The translations under genes were made by a program, and so were the position numbers. A stretch of 64,000 nt of DNA from NCBI RefSeq assembly GCF_009363715.1, contig NZ_CP045404.1, forward strand, positions 1 through 64,000, written 5' to 3'. Shown here in pieces: positions 47,984 to 57,105 of the stretch. Within the stretch, counting starts at the first letter, position 1. Every line of letters starts with the position of its first letter. The notes under the pieces were generated by a model. The model was not told the DNA's origin and did no database searches. It worked only from the letters and a program-made list of their open reading frames with translations. This DNA comes from Roseovarius sp. THAF9 (GTDB taxonomy: Bacteria > Pseudomonadota > Alphaproteobacteria > Rhodobacterales > Rhodobacteraceae).

Positions 47984-48429
47984 CTTTGCACCGCCTTGCG
48001 GACCATGCGTTCCAGCGCGTCTAGAAAGCGCGAGCGATCGGCCTTGGTAAATCCCTTGCAGCCGCCCTGCCGGAACGGGTCGGCGGCGCGCAGGTCGCTC
48101 ATCAGGTCGCGGGTGGCGAGCGCGTTGCCGATATTGGCCTGGGTCAGCGCCTCGCCGTTGTGTTTGAGCACCAGTGCGCCGGCTTCGACGCATTTGGCGG
48201 CGAGGGGGATGTCGCCGGTGATGACCACATCGCCCGGCCTGGCCCGCTCGGCGATCCACATGTCGGCCACGTCGGGGCCGTCTGGCACAATCACGGTTTC
48301 CACCAGCGGATTGCGCGAGGGCCTTAGCCCGCCGTTGGAGACGATGAAGATCTTCTGTTTGTGACGGGTCCCAACCCGCTCGACCTCGTCCTTGACCGGG
48401 CAGGCATCGGCATCGACGTAAAGGGACAT
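47980..48429 (-). CDS. YaiI/YqxD family protein (UPF0178, PIN-like fold)
   Basis: A 149-residue protein with the family start [18 protein letters not shown] and the blocks [35 protein letters not shown] and [13 protein letters not shown]. The acidic positions resemble a PIN/NYN nuclease fold, but no activity is established. Start ATG 48429 lies four bases after the transhydrogenase stop. Coupled with the DMT exporter downstream. Confidence 0.92.
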   Translation of the reverse strand: MSLYVDADACPVKDEVERVGTRHKQKIFIVSNGGLRPSRNPLVETVIVPDGPDVADMWIAERARPGDVVITGDIPLAAKCVEAGALVLKHNGEALTQANIGNALATRDLMSDLRAADPFRQGGCKGFTKADRSRFLDALERMVRKAVQR

Positions 48430-48433
48430 GAGC

Positions 48434-49864
48434 CTATTCCGCCGCCTTGGCGCCGCGCGCGACCTTGTATTCCTCGGGGATGGGCATGCGGTTGAACGCG
48501 TCCAGACCGGCAATCTTGTAGGCCTCGGCGAGCGTGGGATAGTTGAACGTGTTCTGCACGAAGTAGTCCACTGTGCCCTTCAGGTTCAGTACCGCCTGCG
48601 CGATGTGTATGAGCTCGGTCGCGCCTTCGCCGACGATCTGAACGCCCAGCACCCGGCGGGTTTTCAGTGACACCAGCATTTTCAGCATCCCGTGTTCCAG
48701 ACCCATGATGTTTCCGCGGGATGTCTCGCGGAAGCGCGCGATGCCGACCTCGTAGGGAATGCCGCGCTCCTGCATTTCCTCCTCGGACATGCCGCAGGTG
48801 GAAATCTCGGGGACGGAATAGATGCCGTAGGGGAACCACGGGCTCTCGGGAAGTGTGGGCGTGTCGAGCGCGTGGCAGGCGGCGATCCGGCCCTGTTGGA
48901 GCGAGGTCGAGGCCAGCGAGGGATGCCCGATCACGTCGCCCGCGGCGTAGATATGCGGCACGTGGGTCTGGTAGGTTTTGCGGTCAACCTCCAGCCGGCC
49001 GCGGTGATCTGTTGTCAGCCCGGCCTTGTCGAGACCCAGCCGGTCGGTGGCGCCCATGCGCCCGGCGGCGAAGAGCAGCATCTCGGAGCGGACGTGCCGC
49101 CCGTTGGCCAGCGTGGTCTCGATGTGCTCGCCTGCATCCTCGATCGTCTCGATGGCCGAGCCGAGGCGCAGGTCGACGCCGTTTTCGCGGATCTGGTGGG
49201 TGAAATCCTCGATCAGGGTCTTGTCAATGAAGTCGAGGAAACTGTCGCGCGGCTCGATCAGCGTGACGCGCACGTCGAGGGCCGAGAACATGGTGGCGTA
49301 TTCGACGCCGATCACGCCCGCGCCCACAACGACGAGACTGCGCGGGATCTGGCCCAGTTCGAGAAACTCGTCACTGTCCACGACTGTCCTGCCGTTGAAG
49401 GGCACGTAATCGGGGCGGTAGGTCTTGGTTCCCGTTGAGATGAGGAAGCGGTCGGCGGTGAGCGACATGGTCTCGCCCGCCTCGGTCGCCACGTCGAGGG
49501 CATTGGGCCCGGTGAAACTGGCCAGCCCGTGCAGGGTGTCGACGTGATTGCGGTTGAACTGGTGTTCCAGCACGTCGACCTCGTAATCCAGCGTCTTGTG
49601 CAGGCGCATCTTGAGGTCTTGCGCGCCGATATCGTCCTTTACCCGGTAAGAGCGGCCATAGAAGCTGCGCTCGCGGTAGCCCGAGAGATTGAGCACGGTT
49701 TCCCGAAGGGTCTTGGACGGGATCGTGCCGGTATGCACCGACACCCCGCCCAGACGATCTTTGCGGTCCACGACCAGCACCCGGCGTTTCAGCTTGCCAG
49801 CCTGGATCGCGGCAGAGCGTCCGGCGGGGCCGGAGCCGATGATGATGAGGTCGTAATGGCTCAT
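48434..49864 (-). CDS. sthA: Si-specific NAD(P)(+) transhydrogenase (soluble)
   Basis: A 476-residue flavoprotein exchanging reducing equivalents between NADPH and NAD+. It has FAD-binding [17 protein letters not shown] (8-24), a second dinucleotide site [16 protein letters not shown], and the dimerisation domain. The usual disulfide reductase CxxxxC motif is replaced by [13 protein letters not shown], which separates this family from Gor and Lpd. The C-terminal tail ([13 protein letters not shown]) is normal. It sits three bases after fghA and before the YaiI gene. Confidence 0.93.
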   Translation of the reverse strand: MSHYDLIIIGSGPAGRSAAIQAGKLKRRVLVVDRKDRLGGVSVHTGTIPSKTLRETVLNLSGYRERSFYGRSYRVKDDIGAQDLKMRLHKTLDYEVDVLEHQFNRNHVDTLHGLASFTGPNALDVATEAGETMSLTADRFLISTGTKTYRPDYVPFNGRTVVDSDEFLELGQIPRSLVVVGAGVIGVEYATMFSALDVRVTLIEPRDSFLDFIDKTLIEDFTHQIRENGVDLRLGSAIETIEDAGEHIETTLANGRHVRSEMLLFAAGRMGATDRLGLDKAGLTTDHRGRLEVDRKTYQTHVPHIYAAGDVIGHPSLASTSLQQGRIAACHALDTPTLPESPWFPYGIYSVPEISTCGMSEEEMQERGIPYEVGIARFRETSRGNIMGLEHGMLKMLVSLKTRRVLGVQIVGEGATELIHIAQAVLNLKGTVDYFVQNTFNYPTLAEAYKIAGLDAFNRMPIPEEYKVARGAKAAE

Positions 49865-49867
49865 GTC

Positions 49868-50701
49868 TTACCCTGCGTAGAGCGCTTCGGCGTGGAAGGC
49901 GATATGCTCCTCCATGAAGGAGGAGACGAAGAAATAGCTGTGGTCGTAACCGGGCTGAATCCGCAGGATGGATTGCTGGCGGCGGGTGGCGCAAGCCTTG
50001 GCAAAGCTTTCGGGCATCAGCAGGTCAAGAAACTGGTCCGAGGTTCCGGTATCGCACAGAATCGGACCATCGAAGCCCTTTTCGTTCATCAAAAGCGTGG
50101 CGTCATGCTTGGCCCACTGGCTTTCGTCCGAGCCGAGATAGGCGCCGAATTGCTTGCGGCCCCAGCTGCTTTGCGTGGGGTTCACGATGGGCGAAAAGGC
50201 CGAGACCGAGGCGAAGCGGTCGGGCATGTTCATCGCGATGGTCAATGCGCCGTGTCCGCCCATGGAGTGGCCGGTGATGGCCTGCCGGGCGCTGTCGATG
50301 GCGAAGTTCGAGGCGATCAGCACCGGCAGTTCCTCAGTCACGTAGTCCCACATGCGGAAATGCGGCGCCCAGGGGTCCTGAGTGGCGTTGACGTAAAAGC
50401 CCGCGCCCTGGCCGAGGTCGAAAGCGTCGTCATTTGCCACGCCCTCGCCCCGCGGCGAGGTGTCGGGGAAGACCAGCGCGATGCCCTGTTCGGCGGCCCA
50501 TTGCTGTGCGCCGGCCTTTGTCATGGCGTTTTCATGGGTGCAGGTGAGACCCGACAGATACCACAGTACGGGCACGGTGCCCCATTTCGCCTCCTGCGGC
50601 ATGAACAGGCCGAATGTCATGTCGCAGTTGCACGCCTTGGATGTGTGGGTGTAGACACCTTGCGTCCCGCCGAAGCAGGCATTTTCCGAAACGGTTTCCA
50701 T
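49868..50701 (-). CDS. fghA: S-formylglutathione hydrolase
   Basis: Hydrolyses S-formylglutathione to formate and glutathione, last step of glutathione-dependent formaldehyde oxidation. The 277 residues have CTHENAMTKAGAQQWAAEQG, PDTSPRGEGVANDD, nucleophile Ser in ITGHSMGGHGALTIAM, and catalytic His in GYDHSYFFVSSFMEEH. ATG 50701 follows AGAAGGA; the 43 upstream codons are rejected. The dehydrogenase partner is not in the window. The 165 bases upstream show nothing clear. Confidence 0.95.
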   Translation of the reverse strand: METVSENACFGGTQGVYTHTSKACNCDMTFGLFMPQEAKWGTVPVLWYLSGLTCTHENAMTKAGAQQWAAEQGIALVFPDTSPRGEGVANDDAFDLGQGAGFYVNATQDPWAPHFRMWDYVTEELPVLIASNFAIDSARQAITGHSMGGHGALTIAMNMPDRFASVSAFSPIVNPTQSSWGRKQFGAYLGSDESQWAKHDATLLMNEKGFDGPILCDTGTSDQFLDLLMPESFAKACATRRQQSILRIQPGYDHSYFFVSSFMEEHIAFHAEALYAG

Positions 50702-50866
50702 CACGATCTTCCTTCTGTCCTTAGAGCGGTGAGACGCCGGACTGTCGTCACCCAGCGGCTGTCGCACGGACCGTATCATGCCCAGCCCTGCGGCCAACCG
50801 CGAATTTTGTCGGCACCGGCATAGCGCCAACAGGTTTCAGTTTTGCAAATGCCGGGCAGCGGGGCA

Positions 50867-51802
50867 TTACTGGTATAGGGCTGTGACCCAGCCGATGACG
50901 ACTGACACCGTAATGACCGCGATGGCCGTCGAGATCAGGATCGAGGCCGAGACCCGCTGGGGTGCGACGCGATAGTGCTCGGCCAGGATATAGACGTTGC
51001 CGGCCACGGGCAGGGCAGCGGCGGTGATCATTACGGCGGCCGGGTACGGATCGACCGGGAAGAGGTAAAGCGCAGAGAAGGCGACGAAGAGCGGGTGCAG
51101 GATCAGCTTGTTGAAGCTGAGCCAGCCTGCGACGAAGAGGCGTTCGGCGGACTTGGTGGCCAACGAGGCACCGATGGCAAAGAGCGCGCCCGGGGTCGCC
51201 GCACCACCCAGCAGGGACAGGAAATCGTTCATCACGTTGGGGATCGGCAGGTCGAAGGCGGACCACGCAAGCCCGAGCGTGATCGACACGATCATCGGGT
51301 TTTTCACGAGGCCGATGCCGACGGTGCGAAAGATCCCCAAGCTCATGCGGCCGTCGCGGGTGCCGGTGACGACTATCACGATGAGCGAGCCGAACACGAT
51401 CAAATCTACCGCCAACACCAGCATCACGGGGCCAATCGCATCCTCTCCAAGCAGTAGCGTCAGCATCGGCACGCCGAGAAAGCCCACGTTGCCGATCACG
51501 CCGCATTGCGCCTCGAACGCCGCTTCCTCGGCCTTGAGCTTGCGGAAGAAGGCGACCAGCGTCACCAGCCCATAAACGAAGGCCGTGCCCCAGAGGTAGG
51601 CCATCACGAACCGCCAGTCGAAGATCTCGCTCATCGTCAGGTTCGCGGAGAACCGGAACAGCATGGCCGACAGGGCGAAGTAGAAGACGAATTTCGTGAG
51701 GTAGGCGGTGGCCTCTTCGCTGAAGAACCCGGTGCGCCCTGCCCAGTAGCCAAGCCCGATCAGCAGGAAGAAGGGCAGGGTTTGCAAGAAGATGTCCAGC
51801 AT
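50867..51802 (-). CDS. AEC family transporter
   Basis: A 311-residue auxin-efflux-carrier-type permease with about ten hydrophobic segments in two halves. GVIGNVGFLGVPMLTLLLGE is the family-conserved Asn-Gly-Pro region, and ALFAIGASLATKS lies in the second half. Substrates in the family are organic acids such as malate; the exact one here is unknown. It lies 45 bases downstream of mbfA on the same strand. Confidence 0.9.
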   Translation of the reverse strand: MLDIFLQTLPFFLLIGLGYWAGRTGFFSEEATAYLTKFVFYFALSAMLFRFSANLTMSEIFDWRFVMAYLWGTAFVYGLVTLVAFFRKLKAEEAAFEAQCGVIGNVGFLGVPMLTLLLGEDAIGPVMLVLAVDLIVFGSLIVIVVTGTRDGRMSLGIFRTVGIGLVKNPMIVSITLGLAWSAFDLPIPNVMNDFLSLLGGAATPGALFAIGASLATKSAERLFVAGWLSFNKLILHPLFVAFSALYLFPVDPYPAAVMITAAALPVAGNVYILAEHYRVAPQRVSASILISTAIAVITVSVVIGWVTALYQ

Positions 51803-51847
51803 GACGCGGTGGTAGCATGCTGGTGGGGGGCGTCAATCGCGATACCG

Positions 51848-52825
51848 TCAGCCGCTTCCGATCAGCACCCCGGCAGCGAAGACCAATGCCCCACCCAGCA
51901 CCACCTGGAAGGCGGCGCGGAAGAACGGGGTTTCCATGTAGCGGTTCTGGATCCACGCAATAGCCCAAAGCTCGACAAAGACGACGATGACGGCGATGAT
52001 CGTGGCCGTCCAGAAATCGGGGATGAGGTACGGCAGGGCGTGGCCGAGCCCGCCGACCGTGGTCATGATGCCAGAGGCGAAGCCGCGCTTGACGGGACTG
52101 CCCCGGCCCGACAACTCGCCGTCGTCGCTGGCCGCTTCGGTGAAGCCCATGGAAATGCCGGCGCCGACGGAGGCGGCGAGGCCGACAAGGAACGTGGTCC
52201 AGGTATCCTGCGTGGCGAAGGCGGTGGCGAAGATCGGGGCGAGGGTGGAGACCGACCCGTCCATGAGCCCGGCCAGACCCGGCTGCACCCAGGTCAGAAG
52301 AAACTGACGCTTGGCGGTGCGCTCCTCGCTGTCGCGGGCGTCGGCGTCGAGATGCTGCTCCTCGAGCTCTCCGGCGCGGTCCTGGTGCCCGGCCTCGGCG
52401 GCGGCCAGGTCTCCCAGCAGGGCGCGGGTGGCAGCATCCGTCGTGGCCTTGGCGGCGTTGAGGTAAAAGCGTTCGGCGTCGCGTTCCATTGCCTCGGCCT
52501 CGGCGCGGATACGCTCGATCCCGAGATTTTCCATCAGCCAGACGGGGCGGCGGGCGTAATAGCCGGCGACATGCTCGCGCCGAATGAGCGGGATCACGTC
52601 GCCGAAACGTTCTTGGTGCAGGTCGATCAGGCGGCGGCGGTGATGGTCTTCCTCGGTGGCCATACCGTCAAATATCTTGGCGGTATCGGGATATTCAGCC
52701 CGCAGCATCTCGGCGTAGCTGCGGTAGATGCGGGCGTCGTCCTCTTCGGACGAAATGGCAAGCGCGAGGATCTCCTGCTCGGACAGGTCCGAGAAACGAC
52801 GGCGGGACGTGACACCGGGAATCAT
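51848..52825 (-). CDS. mbfA: Membrane-bound ferritin MbfA (ferritin-like plus VIT1 domains)
   Basis: A 325-residue protein. The N-terminal 165 residues are ferritin-like, with diiron ligands in SSEEDDARIYRSYAEML, ATEEDHHRRRLIDLH and the EAEAMERDAERFY helix, and the C-terminal 150 are a VIT1/CCC1-like membrane domain (GLMDGSVSTLAPIFATAFAT, GISMGFTEAASDDGELSGRG). Known homologues in rhizobia export iron to avoid overload and are repressed by Irr. An Irr-type palindrome lies 19 bases upstream of the start, so the same control is likely here. Confidence 0.93.
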   Translation of the reverse strand: MIPGVTSRRRFSDLSEQEILALAISSEEDDARIYRSYAEMLRAEYPDTAKIFDGMATEEDHHRRRLIDLHQERFGDVIPLIRREHVAGYYARRPVWLMENLGIERIRAEAEAMERDAERFYLNAAKATTDAATRALLGDLAAAEAGHQDRAGELEEQHLDADARDSEERTAKRQFLLTWVQPGLAGLMDGSVSTLAPIFATAFATQDTWTTFLVGLAASVGAGISMGFTEAASDDGELSGRGSPVKRGFASGIMTTVGGLGHALPYLIPDFWTATIIAVIVVFVELWAIAWIQNRYMETPFFRAAFQVVLGGALVFAAGVLIGSG

Positions 52826-52843
52826 CGGGGTCTCTCCAGTATT

Positions 52844-52858
52844 TTAGAATAATTCTAA
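52844..52858. promoter_or_regulatory. Iron control element (Irr box) upstream of mbfA
   Basis: Perfect palindrome TTAGAA-TAA-TTCTAA within TTTAGAATAATTCTAAT. It matches the alphaproteobacterial ICE pattern (TTTAGAA-N3-TTCTAAA type) bound by Irr. It begins 19 bases before the mbfA start, a repressor-like position over the promoter or early leader. Confidence 0.75.
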
Positions 52859-52929
52859 TCTACCTGAGGGGCGGATTTGGTCAAGCCCGGGACGTCCAGT
52901 CATTCGTGAATAGCGGGTATGCAAAAAAA

Positions 52930-53006
52930 TGAACTGATGAGTTTACTTTCACCCTTGCAATCTGAACCGATCTGTTTAGTGTGATGAATGTGAACTGAAT
53001 AGTTCA
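52930..53006. promoter_or_regulatory. Three operator-like palindromes (TGAAC-type)
   Basis: TGAACTGATGAGTTTA (52930-52945), TGAACCGATCTGTTTA (52963-52978) and TGAACTGAATAGTTCA (52991-53006) fit a dyad TGAACYGATNNGTTYA. They start 33 and 28 bases apart. The last site ends 16 bases before the 53-residue gene; the middle one follows a TTGCAA that could be a -35. Dyads of this form suit a TetR-type dimer, and a TetR gene is the next gene but one. Confidence 0.55.
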
Positions 53007-53022
53007 GATAAAGGAACCCGAT

Positions 53023-53184
53023 ATGAAACCTCTTCTTTTGACAATAACCCTTGCGGTCTCGGCGCTGGCATCTCCCGCCATGGCGATGAATGTCGACGTG
53101 TCGAGCCTGACGCCGGTTCTGACATTTCCCCAGCCCGCGCCCGAGCCCGTGACTCAGGGTGACGGCGGCATCGACGCGCAGTAA
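53023..53184 (+). CDS. 53-residue secreted peptide of unknown function
   Basis: Starts MKPLLLTITLAVSALASPAM with cleavage likely after AMA; the mature part is about 30 residues, Pro/Asp/Gln-rich, without Cys, ending GDGGIDAQ. ATG 53023 has AAGGA nine bases upstream, and the gene has a promoter region with three dyads and a long hairpin just after its stop, so it looks like a real, regulated unit. No family is recognised. Confidence 0.65.
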   Translation: MKPLLLTITLAVSALASPAMAMNVDVSSLTPVLTFPQPAPEPVTQGDGGIDAQ

Positions 53185-53195
53185 AACGGCGCGCA

Positions 53196-53251
53196 CTGTC
53201 TGCGGGGCGGGCGGTTCTACGTCCTCTCCTTCCGCGCCCGCCCGCAGACAG
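53196..53251 (+). terminator. Long GC-rich hairpin after the secreted-peptide gene
   Basis: CTGTCTGCGGGGCGGGCGG pairs with CGCCCGCCCGCAGACAG across a 17-base loop, giving a stem of about 17 bp with one bulge. It begins 12 bases after the stop. No T-tract follows, so it may terminate, attenuate read-through into the TetR gene, or protect the short mRNA. Confidence 0.55.
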
Positions 53252-53308
53252 GCTTGCAGTTCGCCGCCCGCGACCTGTAAACTGACACTAACAGGCAGGA
53301 GGACTTGC

Positions 53309-53926
53309 ATGACGGCCATGGACGCCGAGATCAAGAAAGGTCGAAAGTTCGACCAGGTGCTTGAAGGTGCACGGCAAATTTTCATGCGAGACGGGTTTGA
53401 AGGTGCCAGCGTGGATGACATCGCGCGCGCCGCGAGCGTGTCCAAGGCGACGCTCTACAGCTATTTCCCGGACAAGCGTCTGCTCTTTTCCGAGGTGGCG
53501 CGAGTCGAGTGCAATCGGCAGGCCGAAGAGGCGTTGCAGCAAATCAATCCGGGTGCCACGGCGCGGGAGGTTCTGCTGGAGGCGGCCAATCGCGCGGTGC
53601 GTTTTTTCCTGTCGGATTTCGGGCAGCAGATGTTCCGTATCTGCGTCGCGGAATCCTATCGTTTTCCCGAACTGGGCCAGAGGTTCTATGCGTCTGGTCC
53701 GGGCCTGTTCAGCGAACGCATGGGGCGGCTGCTGACACCCTATGTCGATCGCGGGGAGCTGAAGATCGACGATATGGATCTTGCGACGAAGCAATTCGGA
53801 GAGCTGTGCAAGTGCGATCTGTTCGTCCGCTGCCTGTGCGGCGTGGACTGCGACACGTCCGAGGCGGGAATCGAGCGCGTGGTGACGGGTGCGGTCGAAA
53901 CCTTCCTGGCACGCTACGGCACCTGA
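53309..53926 (+). CDS. TetR/AcrR family transcriptional regulator
   Basis: A 205-residue repressor. The N-terminal HTH covers about 16-62 (ARQIFMRDGFEGASVDDIAR, AASVSKATLYSYFPDKRLLF). The C-terminal ligand-binding part (FRICVAESYRFPELGQRFYA, CKCDLFVRCLCG) resembles the AefR-like group and is Cys-rich. ATG 53309 follows AGGAGG. No efflux pump is adjacent; the obvious candidate target is the secreted-peptide gene upstream, whose promoter holds three dyads. Confidence 0.92.
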   Translation: MTAMDAEIKKGRKFDQVLEGARQIFMRDGFEGASVDDIARAASVSKATLYSYFPDKRLLFSEVARVECNRQAEEALQQINPGATAREVLLEAANRAVRFFLSDFGQQMFRICVAESYRFPELGQRFYASGPGLFSERMGRLLTPYVDRGELKIDDMDLATKQFGELCKCDLFVRCLCGVDCDTSEAGIERVVTGAVETFLARYGT

Positions 53927-53943
53927 GGCTGAGAAAAGAGTGC

Positions 53944-53967
53944 GGGCGGTGCAAGACATCACCGCCC
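53944..53967. terminator. Possible terminator hairpin after the TetR gene
   Basis: GGGCGGTG / CACCGCCC, 8-bp stem with loop CAAGACAT, 18 bases after the TetR stop and before the convergent aminotransferase gene. No T-tract follows on the plus strand. Confidence 0.4.
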
Positions 53968-54008
53968 GAAGATCACCCCGAAGATTTCAACAAACGTTAA
54001 CGGAGCGC

Positions 54009-55193
54009 TCAGGCACCCACGTCGATGATTGCCTGTGCCAACAGCGGCACGGTTCTCGCGTTAAGTCCGGCGATGTTGATCCGGCTGTCGCCGACCATGT
54101 AAATCGCATGATCGCGGCGCAGCGCCTCAACCTTGTCGGACGCGAGACCGAGACGCGAGAACATGCCGCGATGCTGGGCGATGAAGCCGAAACGGTCGGA
54201 GCCCGAGAGCCTGCGTAGCTCCTGCGCCAGTTGCTCGCGCAGTCCCAGCATGCCGCGGCGAACCTCTTCGAGTTCGGCTTGCCAATCGGCGCGGAGGGCG
54301 TCGTCGTTCAGCACCAGCGAGACCAGCCGCGCACCGTGATCGGGCGGGAAGGAATAGTTCTGGCGGTTGAGATAGGCCAGATTCGCCTGCGTCGTGGGGC
54401 GGCGGGCGCTGTCTTGGCAGACGGCCATCAGAAGGCCGGTACGCTCGCGATAGATGCCGAAATTCTTGGAACAGCTGGCGGCGATCAGGACCTCGGGGCA
54501 GGAGGACACGACGTGGCGCGTGCCGGCCGCATCAGCATCGAGGCCGTCGCCGAAGCCCTGGTAGGCGATGTCGATCATCGGGATAGCGCCCTTGGCGTTG
54601 GCGAGGTCGGTCACCTCGCCCCATTGCTGCATCGTCAGGTTGGCGCCGGTCGGGTTGTGGCAGCAGCCGTGCAGCAGGATCACGTCGCCTGCCTGAACGC
54701 CGTCCAGATCCTGCATCATGCCGTCGAAATCGACGCCGCCGGTTTCGTTGTCGAAATAGCGGTAGGGGACGTGTTCGATCCCCATGTGTTTCAGGATGCT
54801 GAGGTGGTTGGGCCAGGTCGGGTCCGAGACGAACACGCGCGCACCCGGGTTGGCCATCTTCACCAGATCAAACGCCTGCCGCACTGCGCCGGTGCCGCCG
54901 GGCGTGGCGACTGCCGCCACCGCGTCGCGCGGGGCGGAATCGTCGAGAATGAGCTTGATCATCGCGTCGGAAAAGGCCGGGTCGCCCGCGAGGCCGACAT
55001 AGGCCTTGGTCTCTTCCTCTTTCCACCATTCCTTTTCTGCGGCCTTGACCGCGCGCATGATCGGCGTGCGGCCTTCGGCATCCTTGTAGACACCGACGCC
55101 GAGGTCGATCTTGGTGTCGCGCGGATCGTCCTTGTAGGCCTGCATGAGAGCCAGGATCTTGTCGGCGGGTTGCTCTTTGAGGTGTTCGAACAT
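54009..55193 (-). CDS. Aromatic amino acid / aspartate aminotransferase (class I, Ialpha type)
   Basis: A 394-residue PLP enzyme of the AspC/TyrB subgroup. Motifs: DLGVGVYKDAEGRTPIMRAV, the Asn in LHGCCHNPTGANL, the catalytic Lys in AASCSKNFGIYRERTGLL, and the C-terminal Arg region SRINIAGLN. AspC and TyrB functions are not separable by eye. ATG 55193 overlaps the sseA stop by one base (TGATG). Neighbouring sseA handles mercaptopyruvate, a transamination product of cysteine, so a functional link is possible. Confidence 0.92.
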   Translation of the reverse strand: MFEHLKEQPADKILALMQAYKDDPRDTKIDLGVGVYKDAEGRTPIMRAVKAAEKEWWKEEETKAYVGLAGDPAFSDAMIKLILDDSAPRDAVAAVATPGGTGAVRQAFDLVKMANPGARVFVSDPTWPNHLSILKHMGIEHVPYRYFDNETGGVDFDGMMQDLDGVQAGDVILLHGCCHNPTGANLTMQQWGEVTDLANAKGAIPMIDIAYQGFGDGLDADAAGTRHVVSSCPEVLIAASCSKNFGIYRERTGLLMAVCQDSARRPTTQANLAYLNRQNYSFPPDHGARLVSLVLNDDALRADWQAELEEVRRGMLGLREQLAQELRRLSGSDRFGFIAQHRGMFSRLGLASDKVEALRRDHAIYMVGDSRINIAGLNARTVPLLAQAIIDVGA

Positions 55194-56050
55194 CAGGCTT
55201 CTCCGGTTGCGACGGAGACGGTGGGGAAGGCGCCCCATTCGGTCCATGATCCGTCGTAAAGCGCGTGGTCGATCTTGCCGATCCGTTCCAGCGCAAGGTT
55301 GATCACCGCAGCTGTCACGCCGGAGCCGCAGCTTGTGATGACGGGCTTCGAGAGGTCCGCGCCGGCGGCATCGAAGACCGCGCGCAATTCGTCGGGGGAT
55401 TTCATCGTGCCGTCGTCGTTGAGCAGGGTGCTGTAGGGCACGTTGCGGGAGTTGGGGATGTGCCCGGCGCGCAGCCCTTCGCGCGGTTCGGGCTCGTCAC
55501 CCCGGAACCGACCGGGCGCACGGGCGTCCAGGATGGTGTAGTCGCCCAGCTTGGACGCCGAGGCGACCTGCGTCACGTCCTTGACCCGGTGCGCCTCGCG
55601 CCGGACAGTCATGTGCCGGTCGCGGATCATCGGGGGCAAGTCCTCGGTCGGGCGGCCCTCGGCCAGCCACTTGGGCAGGCCGCCGTCCAGAACCGCCACG
55701 TCGTATTGTCCCATCAGGCGAAAGAGCCACCAGACACGGGCCGCCGAGAAGAGGCCGTGGCTGTCGTAGACCACCACCTGGTGACCGTCGCCCACGCCCA
55801 TCTGGCGCAGGCGCGACATGAACTTTTCCACCGGAGGCGCCATATGCGGCAGGTCGGAGCGATGGTCGGAAATGTCGTCGATATCAAAGAACCGGGCGCC
55901 GGGGATGTGGGCCTCGTCGTATTCCGCTTTCGCGTCGCGCTCGACGCCCGGCAGGAAATAGGTGGCATCCAGAACCCGCAGGTCAGGATCATTGAGATGC
56001 GCCGCCAGCCAATCGGTGGATACCAGTGTTTTCGGATCGTCGTTTGCCAT
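55193..56050 (-). CDS. sseA: 3-mercaptopyruvate sulfurtransferase
   Basis: A two-rhodanese-domain protein of 285 residues. The N-terminal domain has the inactive-domain pattern (VYDSHGLFSAARVWWLF), and the C-terminal one carries the active-site loop SCGSGVTAAV, with CGSGVT typical of mercaptopyruvate enzymes rather than thiosulfate ones. Transfers sulfur from 3-mercaptopyruvate to thiol acceptors. First gene of the unit with the aminotransferase. Confidence 0.93.
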   Translation of the reverse strand: MANDDPKTLVSTDWLAAHLNDPDLRVLDATYFLPGVERDAKAEYDEAHIPGARFFDIDDISDHRSDLPHMAPPVEKFMSRLRQMGVGDGHQVVVYDSHGLFSAARVWWLFRLMGQYDVAVLDGGLPKWLAEGRPTEDLPPMIRDRHMTVRREAHRVKDVTQVASASKLGDYTILDARAPGRFRGDEPEPREGLRAGHIPNSRNVPYSTLLNDDGTMKSPDELRAVFDAAGADLSKPVITSCGSGVTAAVINLALERIGKIDHALYDGSWTEWGAFPTVSVATGEA

Positions 56051-56131
56051 GACAGCCCCCTGAAACCGTTGCTATTGACGTAGCGCGGGACGCGGGACAG
56101 TGCAAGCGGGCGGGGTGTGCTGTGCCCAGTG

Positions 56132-56422
56132 TCAGCGGGTCAGCAGATTGCGCAGCAGACCAGCGGCCAGAAGGCAGGCGCCGCCGCCCAGTCCTCCCGC
56201 GGCCAGTTGAGTCGTCAGTGCCGTGGGGTCGAGTGCGGCGCTGTCGGGCGCGGTTTGCGCAAGGCCGCCAAAGCCCAGCAAGCCAAGGGCATGGCCGCCC
56301 AGGGCGCCGCCGAGAACACCGGCGAAAGAGTTGATCATGAGGCCGAGATTGAAGCGGGGAACAAGGCCGCCGGCGACGTTGCCGCCGATGGCGCCGGCAA
56401 TGAGGCTGAGCAGTAGATCCAT
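56132..56422 (-). CDS. Small Gly/Ala/Leu-rich membrane protein
   Basis: A 96-residue protein with two or three hydrophobic stretches (LLLSLIAGAIGGNVAGGLVP, NSFAGVLGGALGGHALGLLG, AAGGLGGGACLLAAGLL) rich in GxxxG-like spacing, suggesting packed helices. ATG 56422 begins the hydrophobic part; 20 further codons upstream are Arg-rich and rejected. No named family is recognised. It lies between sseA and smpB, same strand, about 97 bases from smpB. Confidence 0.75.
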   Translation of the reverse strand: MDLLLSLIAGAIGGNVAGGLVPRFNLGLMINSFAGVLGGALGGHALGLLGFGGLAQTAPDSAALDPTALTTQLAAGGLGGGACLLAAGLLRNLLTR

Positions 56423-56519
56423 GCCTTTGGTCTTCCCCTTCCAGGCTGCGCGGGTGGCGCGACACGGGCAAGATAGTAGCAAATGGCGCGTCAGCCGCGG
56501 AGGGCGAAAACCAAAGGCG

Positions 56520-56996
56520 TCACATACCGTGGCGCAAAAGCCGCTGCTTCTGGCGGTTCCAGTCGCGCTTGGCCTCGGTCTGGCGCTTGTCGGTGTTCTT
56601 CTTGCCCTTGGCGATGCCGATCTTGATCTTGGCGATACCGCGGTCGTTGAAATACATCACCAGCGGCACGAGGGTCATCCCCTTGCGCTGGGTCTCGTTC
56701 CAAAGGCGCGCCATTTCCTTGCGGGAAACCAAGAGCTTGCGGCGGCGACGGTCCTCGTGGCCGAAAGGCACGGCCTGTTCGTAGGGGGCGATGTAGCTGT
56801 TGACCAGCCACAGCTCGCCATCCTCGACCGCGGCGTAACTTTCGGCGATGTTGGAAGTCTTCTGGCGCAGGGATTTGACCTCGGAGCCTTCGAGCACCAT
56901 TCCGCATTCGAGATCGTCCTCGATGGCATAGTCGTGCCGCGCCTTGCGGTTCTCGGCGACGACCTTGTAGTTCGGGTTGATCTTGGGTTTCACCAT
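56520..56996 (-). CDS. smpB: SsrA-binding protein
   Basis: tmRNA partner needed for trans-translation of stalled ribosomes. The 158 residues hold [40 protein letters not shown], the [10 protein letters not shown] block and the basic C-terminal tail ([20 protein letters not shown]) that enters the decoding centre. ATG 56996 starts MVKPKINPN as in the family; 18 upstream codons are rejected. An 11-bp tandem repeat lies about 110 bases upstream in the smpB direction. Confidence 0.95.
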   Translation of the reverse strand: MVKPKINPNYKVVAENRKARHDYAIEDDLECGMVLEGSEVKSLRQKTSNIAESYAAVEDGELWLVNSYIAPYEQAVPFGHEDRRRRKLLVSRKEMARLWNETQRKGMTLVPLVMYFNDRGIAKIKIGIAKGKKNTDKRQTEAKRDWNRQKQRLLRHGM

Positions 56997-57105
56997 GTCG
57001 GGCCTGCCTTGGGAACGTGCAAGAAACGAAGATAGCCCCTGCAGGTCCACCTTCCAACCCCTTGTGGCCGAATCGAAAAGTTAACACTGGGAAGAAGTCG
57101 AAAAC

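Noticed and set aside
52879..52894. GGTCAAGCCCGGGACG as a third REP-like copy.
   Set aside because: Only one arm and the loop are present, with no matching second arm, so it is at most a remnant.
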